This document shows positions 1 to 9,019 of a stretch of DNA of 64,000 nucleotides, in pieces (positions within the stretch are counted from its first letter, which is position 1; every line of letters begins with the position of its first letter). Origin of the DNA: Cupriavidus neocaledonicus (GTDB taxonomy: Bacteria; Pseudomonadota; Gammaproteobacteria; Burkholderiales; Burkholderiaceae); assembly GCF_000372525.1 (NCBI RefSeq), contig NZ_AQUR01000099.1:1-64000 (forward strand). Reading direction: 5' to 3'. The notes beneath the pieces are model-generated. The model was given only the letters and a program-made list of their open reading frames with translations, searched no databases and was not told where the DNA came from. A program made the translations under genes and the position numbers.

Positions 1-471
1 GAAGACCTCGTCCTGGTTGGGCAGGTTGGCGCCGCCCGAGTCGACCAGGTAGATGCACGGCAGGTGGTTTTCCTCGGCGATCTCCTGCGCGCGCACATGC
101 TTCTTGACCGTCATCGGGTAATACGTGCCGCCCTTGACGGTGGCGTCGTTGCAGACGATCACGCATTCCTGGCCAGCGACGCGGCCGATGCCGGTGATGA
201 TGCCGGCGCCGGGCGCGGCATCGTCGTACATGTCGTACGCGGCCAGCTGCGACAGCTCCAGGAACGGCGTGCCGGGGTCGAGCAGCTGCTGCACGCGCTC
301 GCGCGGCAGCAGCTTGCCGCGTGCCAGGTGCTTGTCGCGCGCCGCCGCGCCGCCGCCTTCGGCCAGCTTCGCGATCTTCGCCTTCAGGTCGGCCACCAGC
401 GCGCGCATGGCCTCGGCATTGGCCTTGAAGGATTCGGCGCGGGCGTTGAGTTTGCTTTCGAGCGTGGGCAT
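1..471 (-). CDS. liuB: Methylcrotonyl-CoA carboxylase carboxyltransferase (beta) subunit, N-terminal part
   Basis: Only the first 157 codons lie in the window; the gene runs off the left edge. The product begins [15 protein letters not shown] and contains [18 protein letters not shown], followed by [20 protein letters not shown] and the [15 protein letters not shown] stretch, the conserved carboxyltransferase core of acyl-CoA carboxylase beta subunits. [11 protein letters not shown] is typical of the methylcrotonyl-CoA enzyme, which carboxylates 3-methylcrotonyl-CoA using biotin-bound CO2 in leucine breakdown. It follows the GST gene by 64 bp in a minus-strand block that also holds isovaleryl-CoA dehydrogenase and LiuR, which supports a leucine/isovalerate role. 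A propionyl-CoA carboxylase beta subunit is the less likely alternative. Confidence 0.88.
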   Translation of the reverse strand, partial: MPTLESKLNARAESFKANAEAMRALVADLKAKIAKLAEGGGAAARDKHLARGKLLPRERVQQLLDPGTPFLELSQLAAYDMYDDAAPGAGIITGIGRVAGQECVIVCNDATVKGGTYYPMTVKKHVRAQEIAEENHLPCIYLVDSGGANLPNQDEVF

Positions 472-535
472 CTCGGAGTCTCTTGCTGGCAGATAAGGTT
501 GGGGGCCGCCTGATGCTGTGCCGTGGCGGCCGGAC

Positions 536-1213
536 TCAGCCGGCTGCCTTCGGCAACGGATGCCCGGGCATCAGCGCATAGGGATGCTTCCAGCCCGGCA
601 GGGCGCGGAAGCGCTCGGTCCACGCGTGGATATGCGGATATTCCTTGCGCCAGTGCACGCCGATCTCGTCATCGAAGAAGACGTAGCCCGCCAGCGAGAA
701 GTCGGCGATGGTGGCGCGCTCGCCCAGCACGAAGTCACGTCCGGCCAGGTGTGCGTTGAGCACGTTCCACGCGCCTTCGCAGCGCGCGCGGAAGAAATCC
801 AGCACGGCGGGATCGGGCGACCTGGCGAAGGTGCGCATGAAGCGGTAGGTGGCGGTGTACGAGGTGAACTTGTGGTTGTCGAACAGCAGCCAGCGCAGCA
901 CCTCGGCGCGCTCGGCTTCGTTGCGCGGGCCGAACGCATCCAGGCGCGCGGCCAGCGTCTCGAGGATGGCGCCGGACTGCGACAGGCGCTGGCCGCCGAA
1001 CTCCAGCACCGGCACCTCGCCCATCACGTTGATGGCGCGGTATTCCGGGGTGCGGGTCTCGCCGTTGAAGAAATCGACAAAGCGCGCCCGCCACAACGAC
1101 TGGCCGCGCTGCACGCCGACGGTTTCCAGCAGCTGCGCCACCTTGTAGGCGTTGCCGGACTGGGCAAAGCAATACAGCAGGTACTCGGGTTCGTTCTGCT
1201 TGTCGGTGCTCAT
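536..1213 (-). CDS. Glutathione S-transferase family protein
   Basis: A 225-residue protein, the usual length for a soluble GST. The N-terminal 85 or so residues read as the thioredoxin-like domain ([20 protein letters not shown] near the start, then the [10 protein letters not shown] motif with its cis-proline and SQSGAI for binding the glutathione gamma-glutamyl group). The rest is the helical domain, with the N-capping-type segment [17 protein letters not shown]. Substrate cannot be told from sequence. Its ATG overlaps the stop of the preceding ychJ-like gene by four bases (ATGA), making it the last member of a four-gene chain of overlapping genes. Confidence 0.9.
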   Translation of the reverse strand: MSTDKQNEPEYLLYCFAQSGNAYKVAQLLETVGVQRGQSLWRARFVDFFNGETRTPEYRAINVMGEVPVLEFGGQRLSQSGAILETLAARLDAFGPRNEAERAEVLRWLLFDNHKFTSYTATYRFMRTFARSPDPAVLDFFRARCEGAWNVLNAHLAGRDFVLGERATIADFSLAGYVFFDDEIGVHWRKEYPHIHAWTERFRALPGWKHPYALMPGHPLPKAAG

Positions 1214-1668
1214 GGTTTCTCCCCGATGATGTCGCCATCCACATAAAGCCAGCGCGGCGCCTCGCCCGGGGCGCGCGCCTCGCAGACAAAGCGGCTGCGC
1301 TCATGCAGCCGCCAGGCGCGCCCGCCTACCTTGTAGCGCGCCACGAATTCCACTTCGGCATGGGTGTCGTCCTGCTGCGCATGCGCCTTGACCGCCAGGC
1401 CGAGCCAGCGCGTCGCGGTGTCCGGCACCAGGTCGGCCGGGCAGGTGGACGCATGCCAGGTCTGGCGCAGCCAGTCGATATCGTTCAGCACATAGGCGCT
1501 GTAGCGCGAGCGCATCAGCGCCTCGGCATTGGGCGGCAGCGCCTCGCCGCGATGAAAGCGGCCGCAGCAGGCGTCATAGTCAGCGCTGCCGCACGGGCAC
1601 GGCTGCGGGCCGGCCTTGCGCAGACGCTGTGCCGCCCTGGTTGCCTTCGCCGCCTTCATGCCCGTCAT
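1210..1668 (-). CDS. YchJ family protein (UPF0225, SEC-C motif)
   Basis: A 152-residue protein. Residues about 20-35 carry the zinc-binding SEC-C motif CPCGSADYDACCGRFH, followed by ALMRSRYSAYVLNDIDWL, the hallmark of the YchJ/UPF0225 family (NTF2-like fold). Molecular function is not established for the family. The ATG at 1668 overlaps the HAD gene stop as ATGA; a second in-frame ATG three codons on (1659) is possible, but the overlap pattern shared by all four genes favours 1668. Its own stop overlaps the GST start in the same way, so translation is probably coupled. Confidence 0.88.
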   Translation of the reverse strand: MTGMKAAKATRAAQRLRKAGPQPCPCGSADYDACCGRFHRGEALPPNAEALMRSRYSAYVLNDIDWLRQTWHASTCPADLVPDTATRWLGLAVKAHAQQDDTHAEVEFVARYKVGGRAWRLHERSRFVCEARAPGEAPRWLYVDGDIIGEKP

Positions 1669-2351
1669 CCCACCAGCTCCGGCAGCTCGCGCATATCGGT
1701 GAAGATGATGCGCGCGCCGGCCTCGCGCAGCTGCGCGGCATCGTTGCGCGCGGCGTAGCCGAACACCGTCATGCCGGCCGCCACGCCCGCGGTCACGCCG
1801 GTCGGGCTGTCCTCCACCACGGCGCAGCGCGCGGGCTCGACGCCCATGGTGCGCGCGGCCAGCAGGTACACGTCCGGCGCCGGCTTGCTGCGCGCCACTT
1901 CGGTGGCCGAGAAGATATGCTCGCGCTGGTCTTGCTGGAACAGCTCGACCAGCCCGGTCTTGGTCAGCTGCAGCTTGACCTTGACGCGGTCCGCGCCCGA
2001 CGCCACGCACACCGGCATGCCGGTGGCGGCGACCGCGCGGATGGCCTCGCGCACATGCGCCACCGCCGCGACCTCTTCTTCCAGCACCGCATTGCGGCGC
2101 GCGAGCCAGGTCGAGAGCCAGTTCTCGGGCAGCGGCGCGCCGCGCATGCGTTCGATCATGTCGAGCTCTTCGCGCACCGCGCGGCCCAGGAACAGGCGCG
2201 TGGAGTCTTCCAGCGAGATCTCGATGCCGAGCTCGTTCAGCATCTGGTTGAGCACGCGGTTGACGATGGGCTCGCTGTCGACGAGCACGCCGTCGCAATC
2301 GAAGATCACACAATCGAAGCGGCCGGAATGGCCGGGGGTTGCTGCAGTCAT
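1665..2351 (-). CDS. HAD-superfamily hydrolase (phosphoglycolate phosphatase / beta-phosphoglucomutase-like)
   Basis: A 228-residue HAD hydrolase. Motif I is FDCDGVLVDSE near residues 17-27 (nucleophile Asp and general acid Asp). Motif II falls in VCVASGADR, motif III is the Lys of ARSKPAPDVYLLA and motif IV is VVEDSPTGVTAG. This is the subfamily I cap layout typical of sugar-phosphate phosphatases and phosphomutases. The substrate is unknown. It overlaps both the upstream DsbA-family gene and the downstream ychJ-like gene by ATGA, suggesting coupled translation of the whole set. Confidence 0.9.
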   Translation of the reverse strand: MTAATPGHSGRFDCVIFDCDGVLVDSEPIVNRVLNQMLNELGIEISLEDSTRLFLGRAVREELDMIERMRGAPLPENWLSTWLARRNAVLEEEVAAVAHVREAIRAVAATGMPVCVASGADRVKVKLQLTKTGLVELFQQDQREHIFSATEVARSKPAPDVYLLAARTMGVEPARCAVVEDSPTGVTAGVAAGMTVFGYAARNDAAQLREAGARIIFTDMRELPELVG

Positions 2352-3004
2352 GCGGGTTTCTTTTCCTTGGTATCGGGGTTGGGCACGGCCCGGAGTTCGG
2401 TCTGGCGGCGGCTCTTCAGGTGGGCCTCGATCTGGTCGAAGCGGTCGAAGCCCCAGAACGGCTCGCCGTCGACGATGACGAAGGGCGAGCCGAACACGCC
2501 CTTGGCCATCGCCACGTCGATCTCGGCCTTGAGCTGGTCCTTGATCTGGTAGCTGGTGGCGCCGGCATCGAGCGCCTGCACGTCCACGCCCAGCGGCTCG
2601 GCCAGCTTCATGATCTCCGCCGGCTCGGCGATGTTGATGTCGTCGACGAACAGGGCGCGGTACACGGACCTGGCGAAGGCCGCGGCGAGGTCATCGCCGT
2701 GATGGTTCTGCAGCCACAGCATGGCGCGCGCGGCATGCGTGGTCGGCAGCGGGAAATGGGTTGGGCGCTTGTAGTCGATGCCGTGGAAGCGCGCGGTGCG
2801 CTCGAAGTCGCGCCAGCTGTAGTCGCCCTTGAGCGGCAGCTGCGGCAGCGGCGATGCGCCGGTGGTCTTGAACACCACGCCCAGCAGGATCGGATGCCAG
2901 GCGACGTTGCGCCCGTACTTCTGCGCCAGGTCGTCGATACGGGTACTGGCGAAGTAGCCGTACGGCGAAGAGAAATCAAAATAGAAGTCGATCGCTGCGG
3001 TCAT
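2348..3004 (-). CDS. 2-hydroxychromene-2-carboxylate isomerase / DsbA-family protein
   Basis: A 218-residue protein. The N-terminus IDFYFDFSSPYGYFAS is the kappa-class GST/HCCA isomerase signature: a DsbA-like thioredoxin fold in which the CxxC is replaced by SSPYG, so it should not be a disulfide oxidase. The C-terminal GVFGSPFVIVDGEPFWGFDR motif, with its cis-proline, is also diagnostic. Family members isomerise naphthalene-pathway chromenes, but many distant members have no known substrate; no aromatic-ring pathway is visible here. It is the first gene of the four overlapped genes, 94 bp after the acyl-CoA dehydrogenase. Confidence 0.88.
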   Translation of the reverse strand: MTAAIDFYFDFSSPYGYFASTRIDDLAQKYGRNVAWHPILLGVVFKTTGASPLPQLPLKGDYSWRDFERTARFHGIDYKRPTHFPLPTTHAARAMLWLQNHHGDDLAAAFARSVYRALFVDDINIAEPAEIMKLAEPLGVDVQALDAGATSYQIKDQLKAEIDVAMAKGVFGSPFVIVDGEPFWGFDRFDQIEAHLKSRRQTELRAVPNPDTKEKKPA

Positions 3005-3098
3005 GTCGGGGGCCCTATTCTTGTGGTGGCAGGTCCGGTTGCGGGAAGACGTGACGCCGGCGCGGCACGCCTGCTCATCGTACGCGCAAATGGCGGCG

Positions 3099-4229
3099 CT
3101 AGGCCAGCGCGCGCGCGATCAGGATCTTCTGGATGTCGCTGGTGCCCTCGTAGATCTGGCACACGCGCACGTCGCGGTAGATGCGCTCGACCGGGAAGTC
3201 GCTGACGTAGCCGTAGCCGCCGAACACCTGGATCGCGTCGGAGCTGACCCGCTCGGCCATCTCGCTGGCGAACAGCTTGGCCATCGCCGCCTCCTTCAGG
3301 CACGGGCGGCCGGCATCGCGCAGCGCGGCGGCGTGCCACACCATCTGGCGCGCGACGTCGATGCGCGTGGCCATCTCGGCCAGGCGGAACTGCACCGCCT
3401 GGTGCTGGAACAGCGGCTGGCCGAAACTCTCGCGTTCCTTGGCATACGCAAGCGCCGCTTCAAACGCGGCGCGCGCCATGCCGATGCTCTGCGAGGCGAT
3501 GCCGATGCGGCCGCCCTCCAGCCCCGACAGCGCCATCTTGTAGCCGCCGCCTTCGTCGCCGAGCAGGTTGGCGGCCGGCACGCGGCAATCCTCGAACAGG
3601 ATCTGCGCGGTGTCCGACGAATGCTGGCCGAGCTTGTCCTCGAGCCGCGCCACCACGTAGCCCGGGGTCGAGGTCGGCACGATGAAGGCGCTGATGCCGC
3701 GCTTGCCGGCGGCCTTGTCGGTCACCGCCAGCACGATCGCCACGTCGGCGTTCTGGCCGCTGGTGATGAACTGCTTGACGCCGTTGAGCACGTAGTGGTC
3801 GCCGTCGCGGACCGCGCTGGTGCGCAGCGCCGAGGCATCGGAGCCGACGTGCGGCTCGGTCAGGCAGAACGCGCCCAGCATCTCGCCGCGCGCCAGCGGC
3901 ACCAGCCACTGCTGCTTCTGCGCCTCGCTCGCGAACGACATCAGCATGCTGCACACCGGGCAGTTATTGACGCTGATGACGGTGGAGGTGCCGCCGTCGC
4001 CCGCCGCGATCTCTTCCAGGATCAGCGCCAGCGACAGGTAATCGAGCCCGGCGCCGCCATACTGCTCCGGCACCGCCACGCCATAGGCACCCAGCGCCGC
4101 CAGCTCGCGGTGCACGTCCTTGGGGAAGGTCTTGTCGCGGTCCCACTGCGCGGCCTGCGGCGCGATCACTTCCTGCGCGAACTGGCGCACGGCGTCGCGG
4201 ATCATTTCCTGTTCGGGGGTCAGCAGCAT
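3099..4229 (-). CDS. Acyl-CoA dehydrogenase (short/branched-chain type)
   Basis: A 376-residue FAD flavoprotein that oxidises acyl-CoA to enoyl-CoA. It starts [19 protein letters not shown] and carries the [14 protein letters not shown] substrate/FAD loop. The C-terminal [11 protein letters not shown] contains the catalytic Glu in the position used by short- and medium-chain enzymes, unlike the isovaleryl-CoA enzyme encoded at 9020-10201. Length is normal. It follows the SDR gene by 32 bp and is probably cotranscribed with it. The acyl substrate is not determined; short or branched chains are likely given the leucine-pathway neighbours. Confidence 0.93.
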   Translation of the reverse strand: MLLTPEQEMIRDAVRQFAQEVIAPQAAQWDRDKTFPKDVHRELAALGAYGVAVPEQYGGAGLDYLSLALILEEIAAGDGGTSTVISVNNCPVCSMLMSFASEAQKQQWLVPLARGEMLGAFCLTEPHVGSDASALRTSAVRDGDHYVLNGVKQFITSGQNADVAIVLAVTDKAAGKRGISAFIVPTSTPGYVVARLEDKLGQHSSDTAQILFEDCRVPAANLLGDEGGGYKMALSGLEGGRIGIASQSIGMARAAFEAALAYAKERESFGQPLFQHQAVQFRLAEMATRIDVARQMVWHAAALRDAGRPCLKEAAMAKLFASEMAERVSSDAIQVFGGYGYVSDFPVERIYRDVRVCQIYEGTSDIQKILIARALA

Positions 4230-4261
4230 GTCGGTTCGGTGATGAAGTGTACGGGCGCCCT

Positions 4262-4942
4262 TTACCAGGGGATGGGGGTGCCGTCGTAGTTGTGGAAGGT
4301 GCCGTTGTCGCGGCGCTTGACGCTGGCCAGCACCTGGCGCATGCCCTTGACGCTCTGCTGCACGGTCAGGTCGGCTTCCTGGCCGCCCATGTCGGTCTTG
4401 ACCCAGCCCGGGTGCAGCGCGACGCAGGTGGCGTGGCGCGCATCCAGCGCCACCGCGCGCAGCGCGGCGTTGGCGCCCGCCTTGCTGACGCGGTACAGCC
4501 AGCTGGTGCTGTGCTCCATCGCGCCGATGCTGCCCATGCGCGAGGACAGCACCGCCAGCACGCCGCCATGGCCGGACTGCCCGGCCTCGACATAGGGCAG
4601 CAGCAACGGCAGCGCCATCATCGGCCCGAGCACGTTGACATGCATGACGCGATCGAACTCCGGCGGCGTGACCGGTTGCGCGCTCTCGGTGCGCGGCCCC
4701 ATCACGCCGGCGTTGTAGATCGCGACGTCGAGCGCCTCGCCATCGAGCTTCCAGCCCAGGCCCGCCACCGCGCCGGCATCGGACAGGTCGGCCTGGTGCG
4801 CCTCGGCGCCGAGCGCCTCCAGCGCACCGACGCCTTCGGGCGTGCGCGCCGCCGCGATGACGCGCCAGCCGTCGGCACGGTACTGGCGCACGAATTCAAG
4901 GCCGATGCCGCGCGAGGCACCTAGGATGAGGGCGGTTGGCAA
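4262..4942 (-). CDS. Short-chain dehydrogenase/reductase (CsgA-like)
   Basis: An NAD(P)-dependent Rossmann oxidoreductase of 226 residues. It shows LILGASRGIGLEF (TGxxxGxG-type cofactor loop), YNAGVMG (NNAG equivalent), the catalytic Ser region VLSSRMGSIG and the catalytic YRVSK. The start chosen is a TTG at 4942-4940, preceded by a strong GGAGG eight bases upstream. In-frame codons farther upstream translate the REP-like repeat (HPHPNPLPQAGEG) and are not coding. Substrate unknown; the family includes C-signal-like and carbonyl reductases. Probably cotranscribed with the acyl-CoA dehydrogenase 32 bp downstream. Confidence 0.85.
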   Translation of the reverse strand: MPTALILGASRGIGLEFVRQYRADGWRVIAAARTPEGVGALEALGAEAHQADLSDAGAVAGLGWKLDGEALDVAIYNAGVMGPRTESAQPVTPPEFDRVMHVNVLGPMMALPLLLPYVEAGQSGHGGVLAVLSSRMGSIGAMEHSTSWLYRVSKAGANAALRAVALDARHATCVALHPGWVKTDMGGQEADLTVQQSVKGMRQVLASVKRRDNGTFHNYDGTPIPW

Positions 4943-5010
4943 GGGTGGGCCTCCTTTCTGGAACTGGCCGGCGTCGGGTAACGCCGGCTGCGGGTTCAGC
5001 ATCGGTCTTG

Positions 5011-5135
5011 CTCCTTCTCCCGCTTGCGGGAGAGGGTTGGGGTGAGGGTGGGCGTTACCACCAAGTGAAGCTGGTCGTGCTTGGCACGCGCTGGCCCTCA
5101 CCCCCGCCCCTCTCCCGCGAGCGGGAGAGGGGAGA
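5011..5135. repeat. Pair of inverted REP-like palindromes (BIME-type), copy 1
   Basis: Two oppositely oriented copies of one palindromic unit: 5011-5050 (CTTCTCCCGCTTGCGGGAG followed by AGGGTTGGGGTGAGGGTG) and 5093-5135 (the reverse orientation, CCCTCACCCCCGCCCCTCTC then GCGAGCGGGAGAGGGG). Each unit can fold on its own and the pair can fold into a longer hairpin. It sits between the thiolase stop and the SDR start. The same unit recurs at 14335-14453 and 56670-56818. Confidence 0.85.
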
Positions 5136-5158
5136 ACACAAGCGGTGAGCGTGGGGCG

Positions 5159-6337
5159 TTACAGGATCTCGATCCCCACCGCCGTCGCCTCGCCGCCGCC
5201 GATGCACAGGCTCGCCACGCCGCGCCTGCCGCCGGTCTTGCGCAGCGCGCCGATCAGCGTGGTCATGATGCGCGCGCCCGAGGCGCCGATCGGGTGGCCC
5301 AGCGCGCAGGCGCCGCCGTGGATGTTGACCTTGTCGCGCGGGATCTTGAGGTCGTGCATGGCCGCCATCGGCACCACGGCGAAGGCCTCGTTGATCTCGA
5401 ACAGGTCGACGCTGTCGGTGTTCCAGTCGAGCTTGCGATACAGCTTGGCGATGGCCTCGACCGGCGCGGTGGTAAACCAGCCCGGCGCCTGCGCATGGGT
5501 GGTGTGGCCCAGCATGCGGGCGATCGGCTGCAGGCCCAGCTTTTTCGCCGTGGCGGCGCGCATCATCACCAGTGCCGAGGCGCCGTCGTTGATCGACGAC
5601 GACGAGGCCGCGGTGATGGTGCCGTCCTTGGCAAACGCCGGCTTGAGCGACGGGATCTTGTCGAGCTTGATGCGGCGCGGGCCTTCGTCGGTGTCGATCA
5701 CGGTGTCTCCGCCCTTGCCCGATACCGTTACCGGCGCGATCTCCCAGCGGAAATCGCCGTTCTCGGTAGCCTGCTGCGCGCGGCGCACGCTTTCCATCGC
5801 GAACTCGTCCTGCTGCTGGCGCGTGAATCCGTACTTGGCGGCGCAGTCCTCGCCGAAGGTGCCCATGGCGCGGCCCTTGTCATACGCGTCTTCCAGGCCG
5901 TCCAGCATCATGTGGTCGTAGATCATGCCGTGGCCGATGCGGTAGCCGCCGCGGCCCTTGGGGATAAGGTACGGCGCATTGGTCATGCTTTCCATGCCGC
6001 CGGCGACCGCGATCTCGAACGAGCCCGCGACCAGGCCGTCATAGACGGTCATGGCCGCGCGCATGCCCGAGCCGCACATCTTGTTGACGGTGGTGCAGCC
6101 CGTGCCCAGCGGCAGGCCCGCGCCGAGCGCGGCCTGGCGCGCCGGAGCCTGGCCCTGCCCTGCCGGCAGCACGCAGCCGAACACCACTTCCTCTACCTGC
6201 TCGGGCTTGAGCCCGGCGCGCTCGACCGCCGCGCGGATGGCCACGGCGCCCAGCTGCGGCGCGGTGACGCTGGCGAATTCGCCCTGGAACGCAGCCATCG
6301 GCGTGCGGGCGGCTGAAACGATGACGATCTCTTCCAT
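5159..6337 (-). CDS. Acetyl-CoA acetyltransferase (thiolase)
   Basis: A 392-residue degradative/biosynthetic thiolase, matching the PhaA/AtoB family length. The acyl-accepting Cys88 lies in NKMCGSGMRA, His348 in GGACALGHPIGASG and Cys378 in SLCIGGGEATAVG, so all three catalytic residues are present. It either condenses two acetyl-CoA or cleaves acetoacetyl-CoA. Acetoacetyl-CoA-related steps would complete leucine breakdown to acetyl-CoA in this block. It is not the phaA of the phaCAB operon, since no phaC or phaB lies beside it. It lies 51 bp after the carbonic anhydrase gene on the same strand. Confidence 0.93.
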   Translation of the reverse strand: MEEIVIVSAARTPMAAFQGEFASVTAPQLGAVAIRAAVERAGLKPEQVEEVVFGCVLPAGQGQAPARQAALGAGLPLGTGCTTVNKMCGSGMRAAMTVYDGLVAGSFEIAVAGGMESMTNAPYLIPKGRGGYRIGHGMIYDHMMLDGLEDAYDKGRAMGTFGEDCAAKYGFTRQQQDEFAMESVRRAQQATENGDFRWEIAPVTVSGKGGDTVIDTDEGPRRIKLDKIPSLKPAFAKDGTITAASSSSINDGASALVMMRAATAKKLGLQPIARMLGHTTHAQAPGWFTTAPVEAIAKLYRKLDWNTDSVDLFEINEAFAVVPMAAMHDLKIPRDKVNIHGGACALGHPIGASGARIMTTLIGALRKTGGRRGVASLCIGGGEATAVGIEIL

Positions 6338-6388
6338 GTCGGGTCTCCTGGATCGGTAGCTAGGTATCGGTGGTGGCGGATAGACGGG

Positions 6389-7060
6389 TCAGCGGATCGA
6401 CGCCTGCGGCGGCTCGCCGTACTGGCGGTAGGCCGCGGCCAGCTGCTCGTGCAGCTCGTCGTTGTTGCTGGCGGCCATGCCCAGGTCGCGCAGCAGGCCG
6501 TCGGACACGCCGTAGATCCAGCCGTGCACGGTGATGGCCTGGCCGCGGGCCCAGGCGTCCTGGATCACGGTGGTCTGGCAGACGTTGTTGACCTGCTCGA
6601 TCACGTTGAGCTCGCACAGCCGGGTATGGGCGTCTTCCTCGCGCAGGATGGTGCCGAGGTAGGACTCATGCTTGTCGGCCACGTCGCGCACGTGGCGCAG
6701 CCAGTTGTCGGCCAGGCCGATGCGCTCGCGCTTGAGCGCCACCTTGACGCCGCCGCAGCCGTAGTGGCCCACCACGGTGATATGGCGCACCTTGAGCACT
6801 TCCACCGCGAACTGGATCACCGACAGCGCGTTCAGGTCGCTGTGCGCGATCACGTTGGCGATGTTGCGGTGGACGAACACCTCGCCCGGCGCCAGGCCCA
6901 GGATCTGGTTGGCCGGCACGCGCGAATCGGAGCAGCCGATCCACAGGTATTCCGGCGCCTGCTGGTTGGCCAGGCGGGTGAAGAAGGCCGGATCTTCCGC
7001 ATTGACGCGGTCGACCCAGTCACGGTTGTTGCGGAACAGCTGGGCGATGGCGTCATTCAT
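6389..7060 (-). CDS. can: Beta-class carbonic anhydrase
   Basis: A 223-residue cytosolic zinc enzyme interconverting CO2 and bicarbonate. The zinc ligands and catalytic dyad are clear: Cys43, Asp45 and Arg47 in [12 protein letters not shown], and His99 and Cys102 in [10 protein letters not shown]. The sequence is full length and of the E. coli Can type. Its ATG overlaps the aceK stop by four bases (ATGA), so it is cotranscribed and probably translationally coupled with isocitrate dehydrogenase kinase/phosphatase. Bicarbonate supply for the biotin carboxylase encoded nearby is a plausible but unproven link. Confidence 0.96.
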   Translation of the reverse strand: MNDAIAQLFRNNRDWVDRVNAEDPAFFTRLANQQAPEYLWIGCSDSRVPANQILGLAPGEVFVHRNIANVIAHSDLNALSVIQFAVEVLKVRHITVVGHYGCGGVKVALKRERIGLADNWLRHVRDVADKHESYLGTILREEDAHTRLCELNVIEQVNNVCQTTVIQDAWARGQAITVHGWIYGVSDGLLRDLGMAASNNDELHEQLAAAYRQYGEPPQASIR

Positions 7061-8898
7061 GCGACTCTCCTTGCAGGGCCGGCAGCGGGCTGGGGGTGGG
7101 GCTGATTGACGGACGGCTCGGCGCCGTAGCGGTGAATGAACCGCTCTGAAGCGTGATAGGCAAAAAAGTCATGGACATGTCCGGCCAGCAGCCGGTCCTT
7201 GTGGCTCTGCCACATGGCAGGGTCAAAAAAATCCGCATGGTGCCGCAGGAACGCCGCGCCTACGCGCGGATCGCCCAGCAGGAAGGTGCGGAAGGTCTCG
7301 GGAAAGATGTCGTGCGGACGCACGGTGTACCAGACTTCGCCCGACATTTCCTCTTCCTCGTTGCGCGGCTGCGGCACGTGGCGGATGTTGCAGTCGGTCA
7401 GGTACTCGATCTCGTCGTAGTCGTAGAACACCACGCGGCCGTGGCGCGTGACGCCGAAGTTCTTGTACAGCATGTCGCCCGGGAAGATGTTCGCGGCGAT
7501 CAGTTCCTTGATCGCGTTGCCGTACTCGAGCACGCCGTGCTCGACCTGCGCGTCGGAACCCTCCTGCAGGTAGATGTTCAGCGGCGTCATGCGGCGCTCG
7601 ATATAGACGTGGCGCACCACGATCTCTTCGTCGCCGTCCTTGGCGCGCTGGTATTCGATCATCGACGGGGCATGCTGCTCGAACTCGCGCACCAGCGCAT
7701 CGTCGAAGCGCGACAGCGGAAACGCCACGTCGGAATATTCCAGCGTATCCGCCATGCGGCCGACGCGATCGTGCTGCTTGACCAGCTGGTACTTCGACTT
7801 GACCAGCTCGCGCGTGGTTTCCTTGGGCGCGGGGAAAACATCGCGGATCACCTTGAACACGTACGGGTACGACGGCAGCGTGAACACCAGCATCACCAGC
7901 CCGCGGATGCCGGGAGCGACGATGAACTTGTCCGACGAATGCTGCAGGTGGTGCAGGAAATCGCGGTAGAACAGGTTCTTGCCCTGCTTCTGCAGGCCCA
8001 GCGAGGTATAGATCTCCGCGCGCGGCTTGCGCGGCATGATGTCGCGCAGGAAAGTCACGTAGGCCGACGGGATCTCCATGTCGACCATGAAGTAGGAATG
8101 CGTGAACGAGAACAGGATCAGCAGCTGTTCCTTCTTCAGCAGCACGGTGTCGAGCACCAGCTTGCCCGAGGGCCCGTGCAGGATCGGGATCGCCAGCGGG
8201 AAGGTGCGGTCGCCGTTGAGGATGCGACCGATGATAAAGGCCGCCTTGTTGCGGAAGAACAGCGACGACAGCGTATGGATCTGGAAATTCGGCGCGATGC
8301 GCAGGTCGCCGAAATGCTCGCCGACGGCGCGCACCACGTAGCCGATGTCGCGCTGCAGGTCCTCGAACGGGCGCTCCAGCTGGAAATTGTGGACGATGCG
8401 CTCGAAGCACGCGGCCATGCCTTCGCGGCTGCCCGGATAGTAGGCGCGGAAGGTCGGGCGCGTGGGCGATTCCTCGTTCTCGATGTACTCGGTCGAGATC
8501 GCCGGGCGCACGAAGATGAAGTCGTTGTTGAAGTAAGAGCGGTGCAGGATGCGCGTGCACACCGAGTTGAAGAAGGTCTCGGCCAGCTCGGGCTGGTGGT
8601 GGTTGGTCAGCAGCCCGATGTAGTGCAGCTTGATCTGCTGCCAGATCTCGTCCTCGATGTTCTCGGCGTCGTACTCGTCTTCCAGGATCACGCTGGATTC
8701 GCGCACGCGCTCGTTGTAGAAGGCGATGCGGTCGCGCTGGATCTGCTGCAGCCCGTGCCAGTCGCCGGCCTCGAACTTCAGCTTGGCCTCGTGGCTGACC
8801 TCGCGGAACAGGCGGTAGTGCTTGTCGAACCCGTCGAGCATCGTTCTCGCCACATCGTAGGCAATCTGCGAGGAGAGCAGTTTGGGGAAGTGGGACAT
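7057..8898 (-). CDS. aceK: Isocitrate dehydrogenase kinase/phosphatase
   Basis: A 613-residue bifunctional enzyme that phosphorylates and dephosphorylates isocitrate dehydrogenase to divert carbon to the glyoxylate shunt. Family features include [20 protein letters not shown] (the ATP-binding region), [32 protein letters not shown] and the C-terminal PxxWxxHKDRL-type segment. It is slightly longer than the roughly 580-residue E. coli protein, with a proline-rich C-terminal tail. Unlike E. coli it is not next to aceA/aceB; instead it overlaps can by ATGA and follows ivd by 121 bp. Acetyl-CoA from leucine catabolism makes a glyoxylate-shunt switch a sensible neighbour. Confidence 0.96.
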   Translation of the reverse strand: MSHFPKLLSSQIAYDVARTMLDGFDKHYRLFREVSHEAKLKFEAGDWHGLQQIQRDRIAFYNERVRESSVILEDEYDAENIEDEIWQQIKLHYIGLLTNHHQPELAETFFNSVCTRILHRSYFNNDFIFVRPAISTEYIENEESPTRPTFRAYYPGSREGMAACFERIVHNFQLERPFEDLQRDIGYVVRAVGEHFGDLRIAPNFQIHTLSSLFFRNKAAFIIGRILNGDRTFPLAIPILHGPSGKLVLDTVLLKKEQLLILFSFTHSYFMVDMEIPSAYVTFLRDIMPRKPRAEIYTSLGLQKQGKNLFYRDFLHHLQHSSDKFIVAPGIRGLVMLVFTLPSYPYVFKVIRDVFPAPKETTRELVKSKYQLVKQHDRVGRMADTLEYSDVAFPLSRFDDALVREFEQHAPSMIEYQRAKDGDEEIVVRHVYIERRMTPLNIYLQEGSDAQVEHGVLEYGNAIKELIAANIFPGDMLYKNFGVTRHGRVVFYDYDEIEYLTDCNIRHVPQPRNEEEEMSGEVWYTVRPHDIFPETFRTFLLGDPRVGAAFLRHHADFFDPAMWQSHKDRLLAGHVHDFFAYHASERFIHRYGAEPSVNQPHPQPAAGPARRVA

Positions 8899-9019
8899 GG
8901 GTCGACGGGGACGACTACGTGACGGTCTTGCGACGGGTAATGAGATTGTAAATGGGTTCTGGCCCAGGGCCCCGGATGCCCGGGGACGCCGGAGGTGATT
9001 CCGGCGCCCCGGCGCACCG

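Noticed and set aside
5011..5135. Possible Rho-independent terminator or CRISPR-like repeat
   Set aside because: Only two inverted units, no T tract and no regular spacers. The same pair recurs at two distant intergenic sites, so a REP-type dispersed repeat fits better.
7153..8922. Long open frame antisense to aceK
   Set aside because: Shadow of aceK codon usage; no ribosome site or recognisable domain, while aceK matches its family over its full length.
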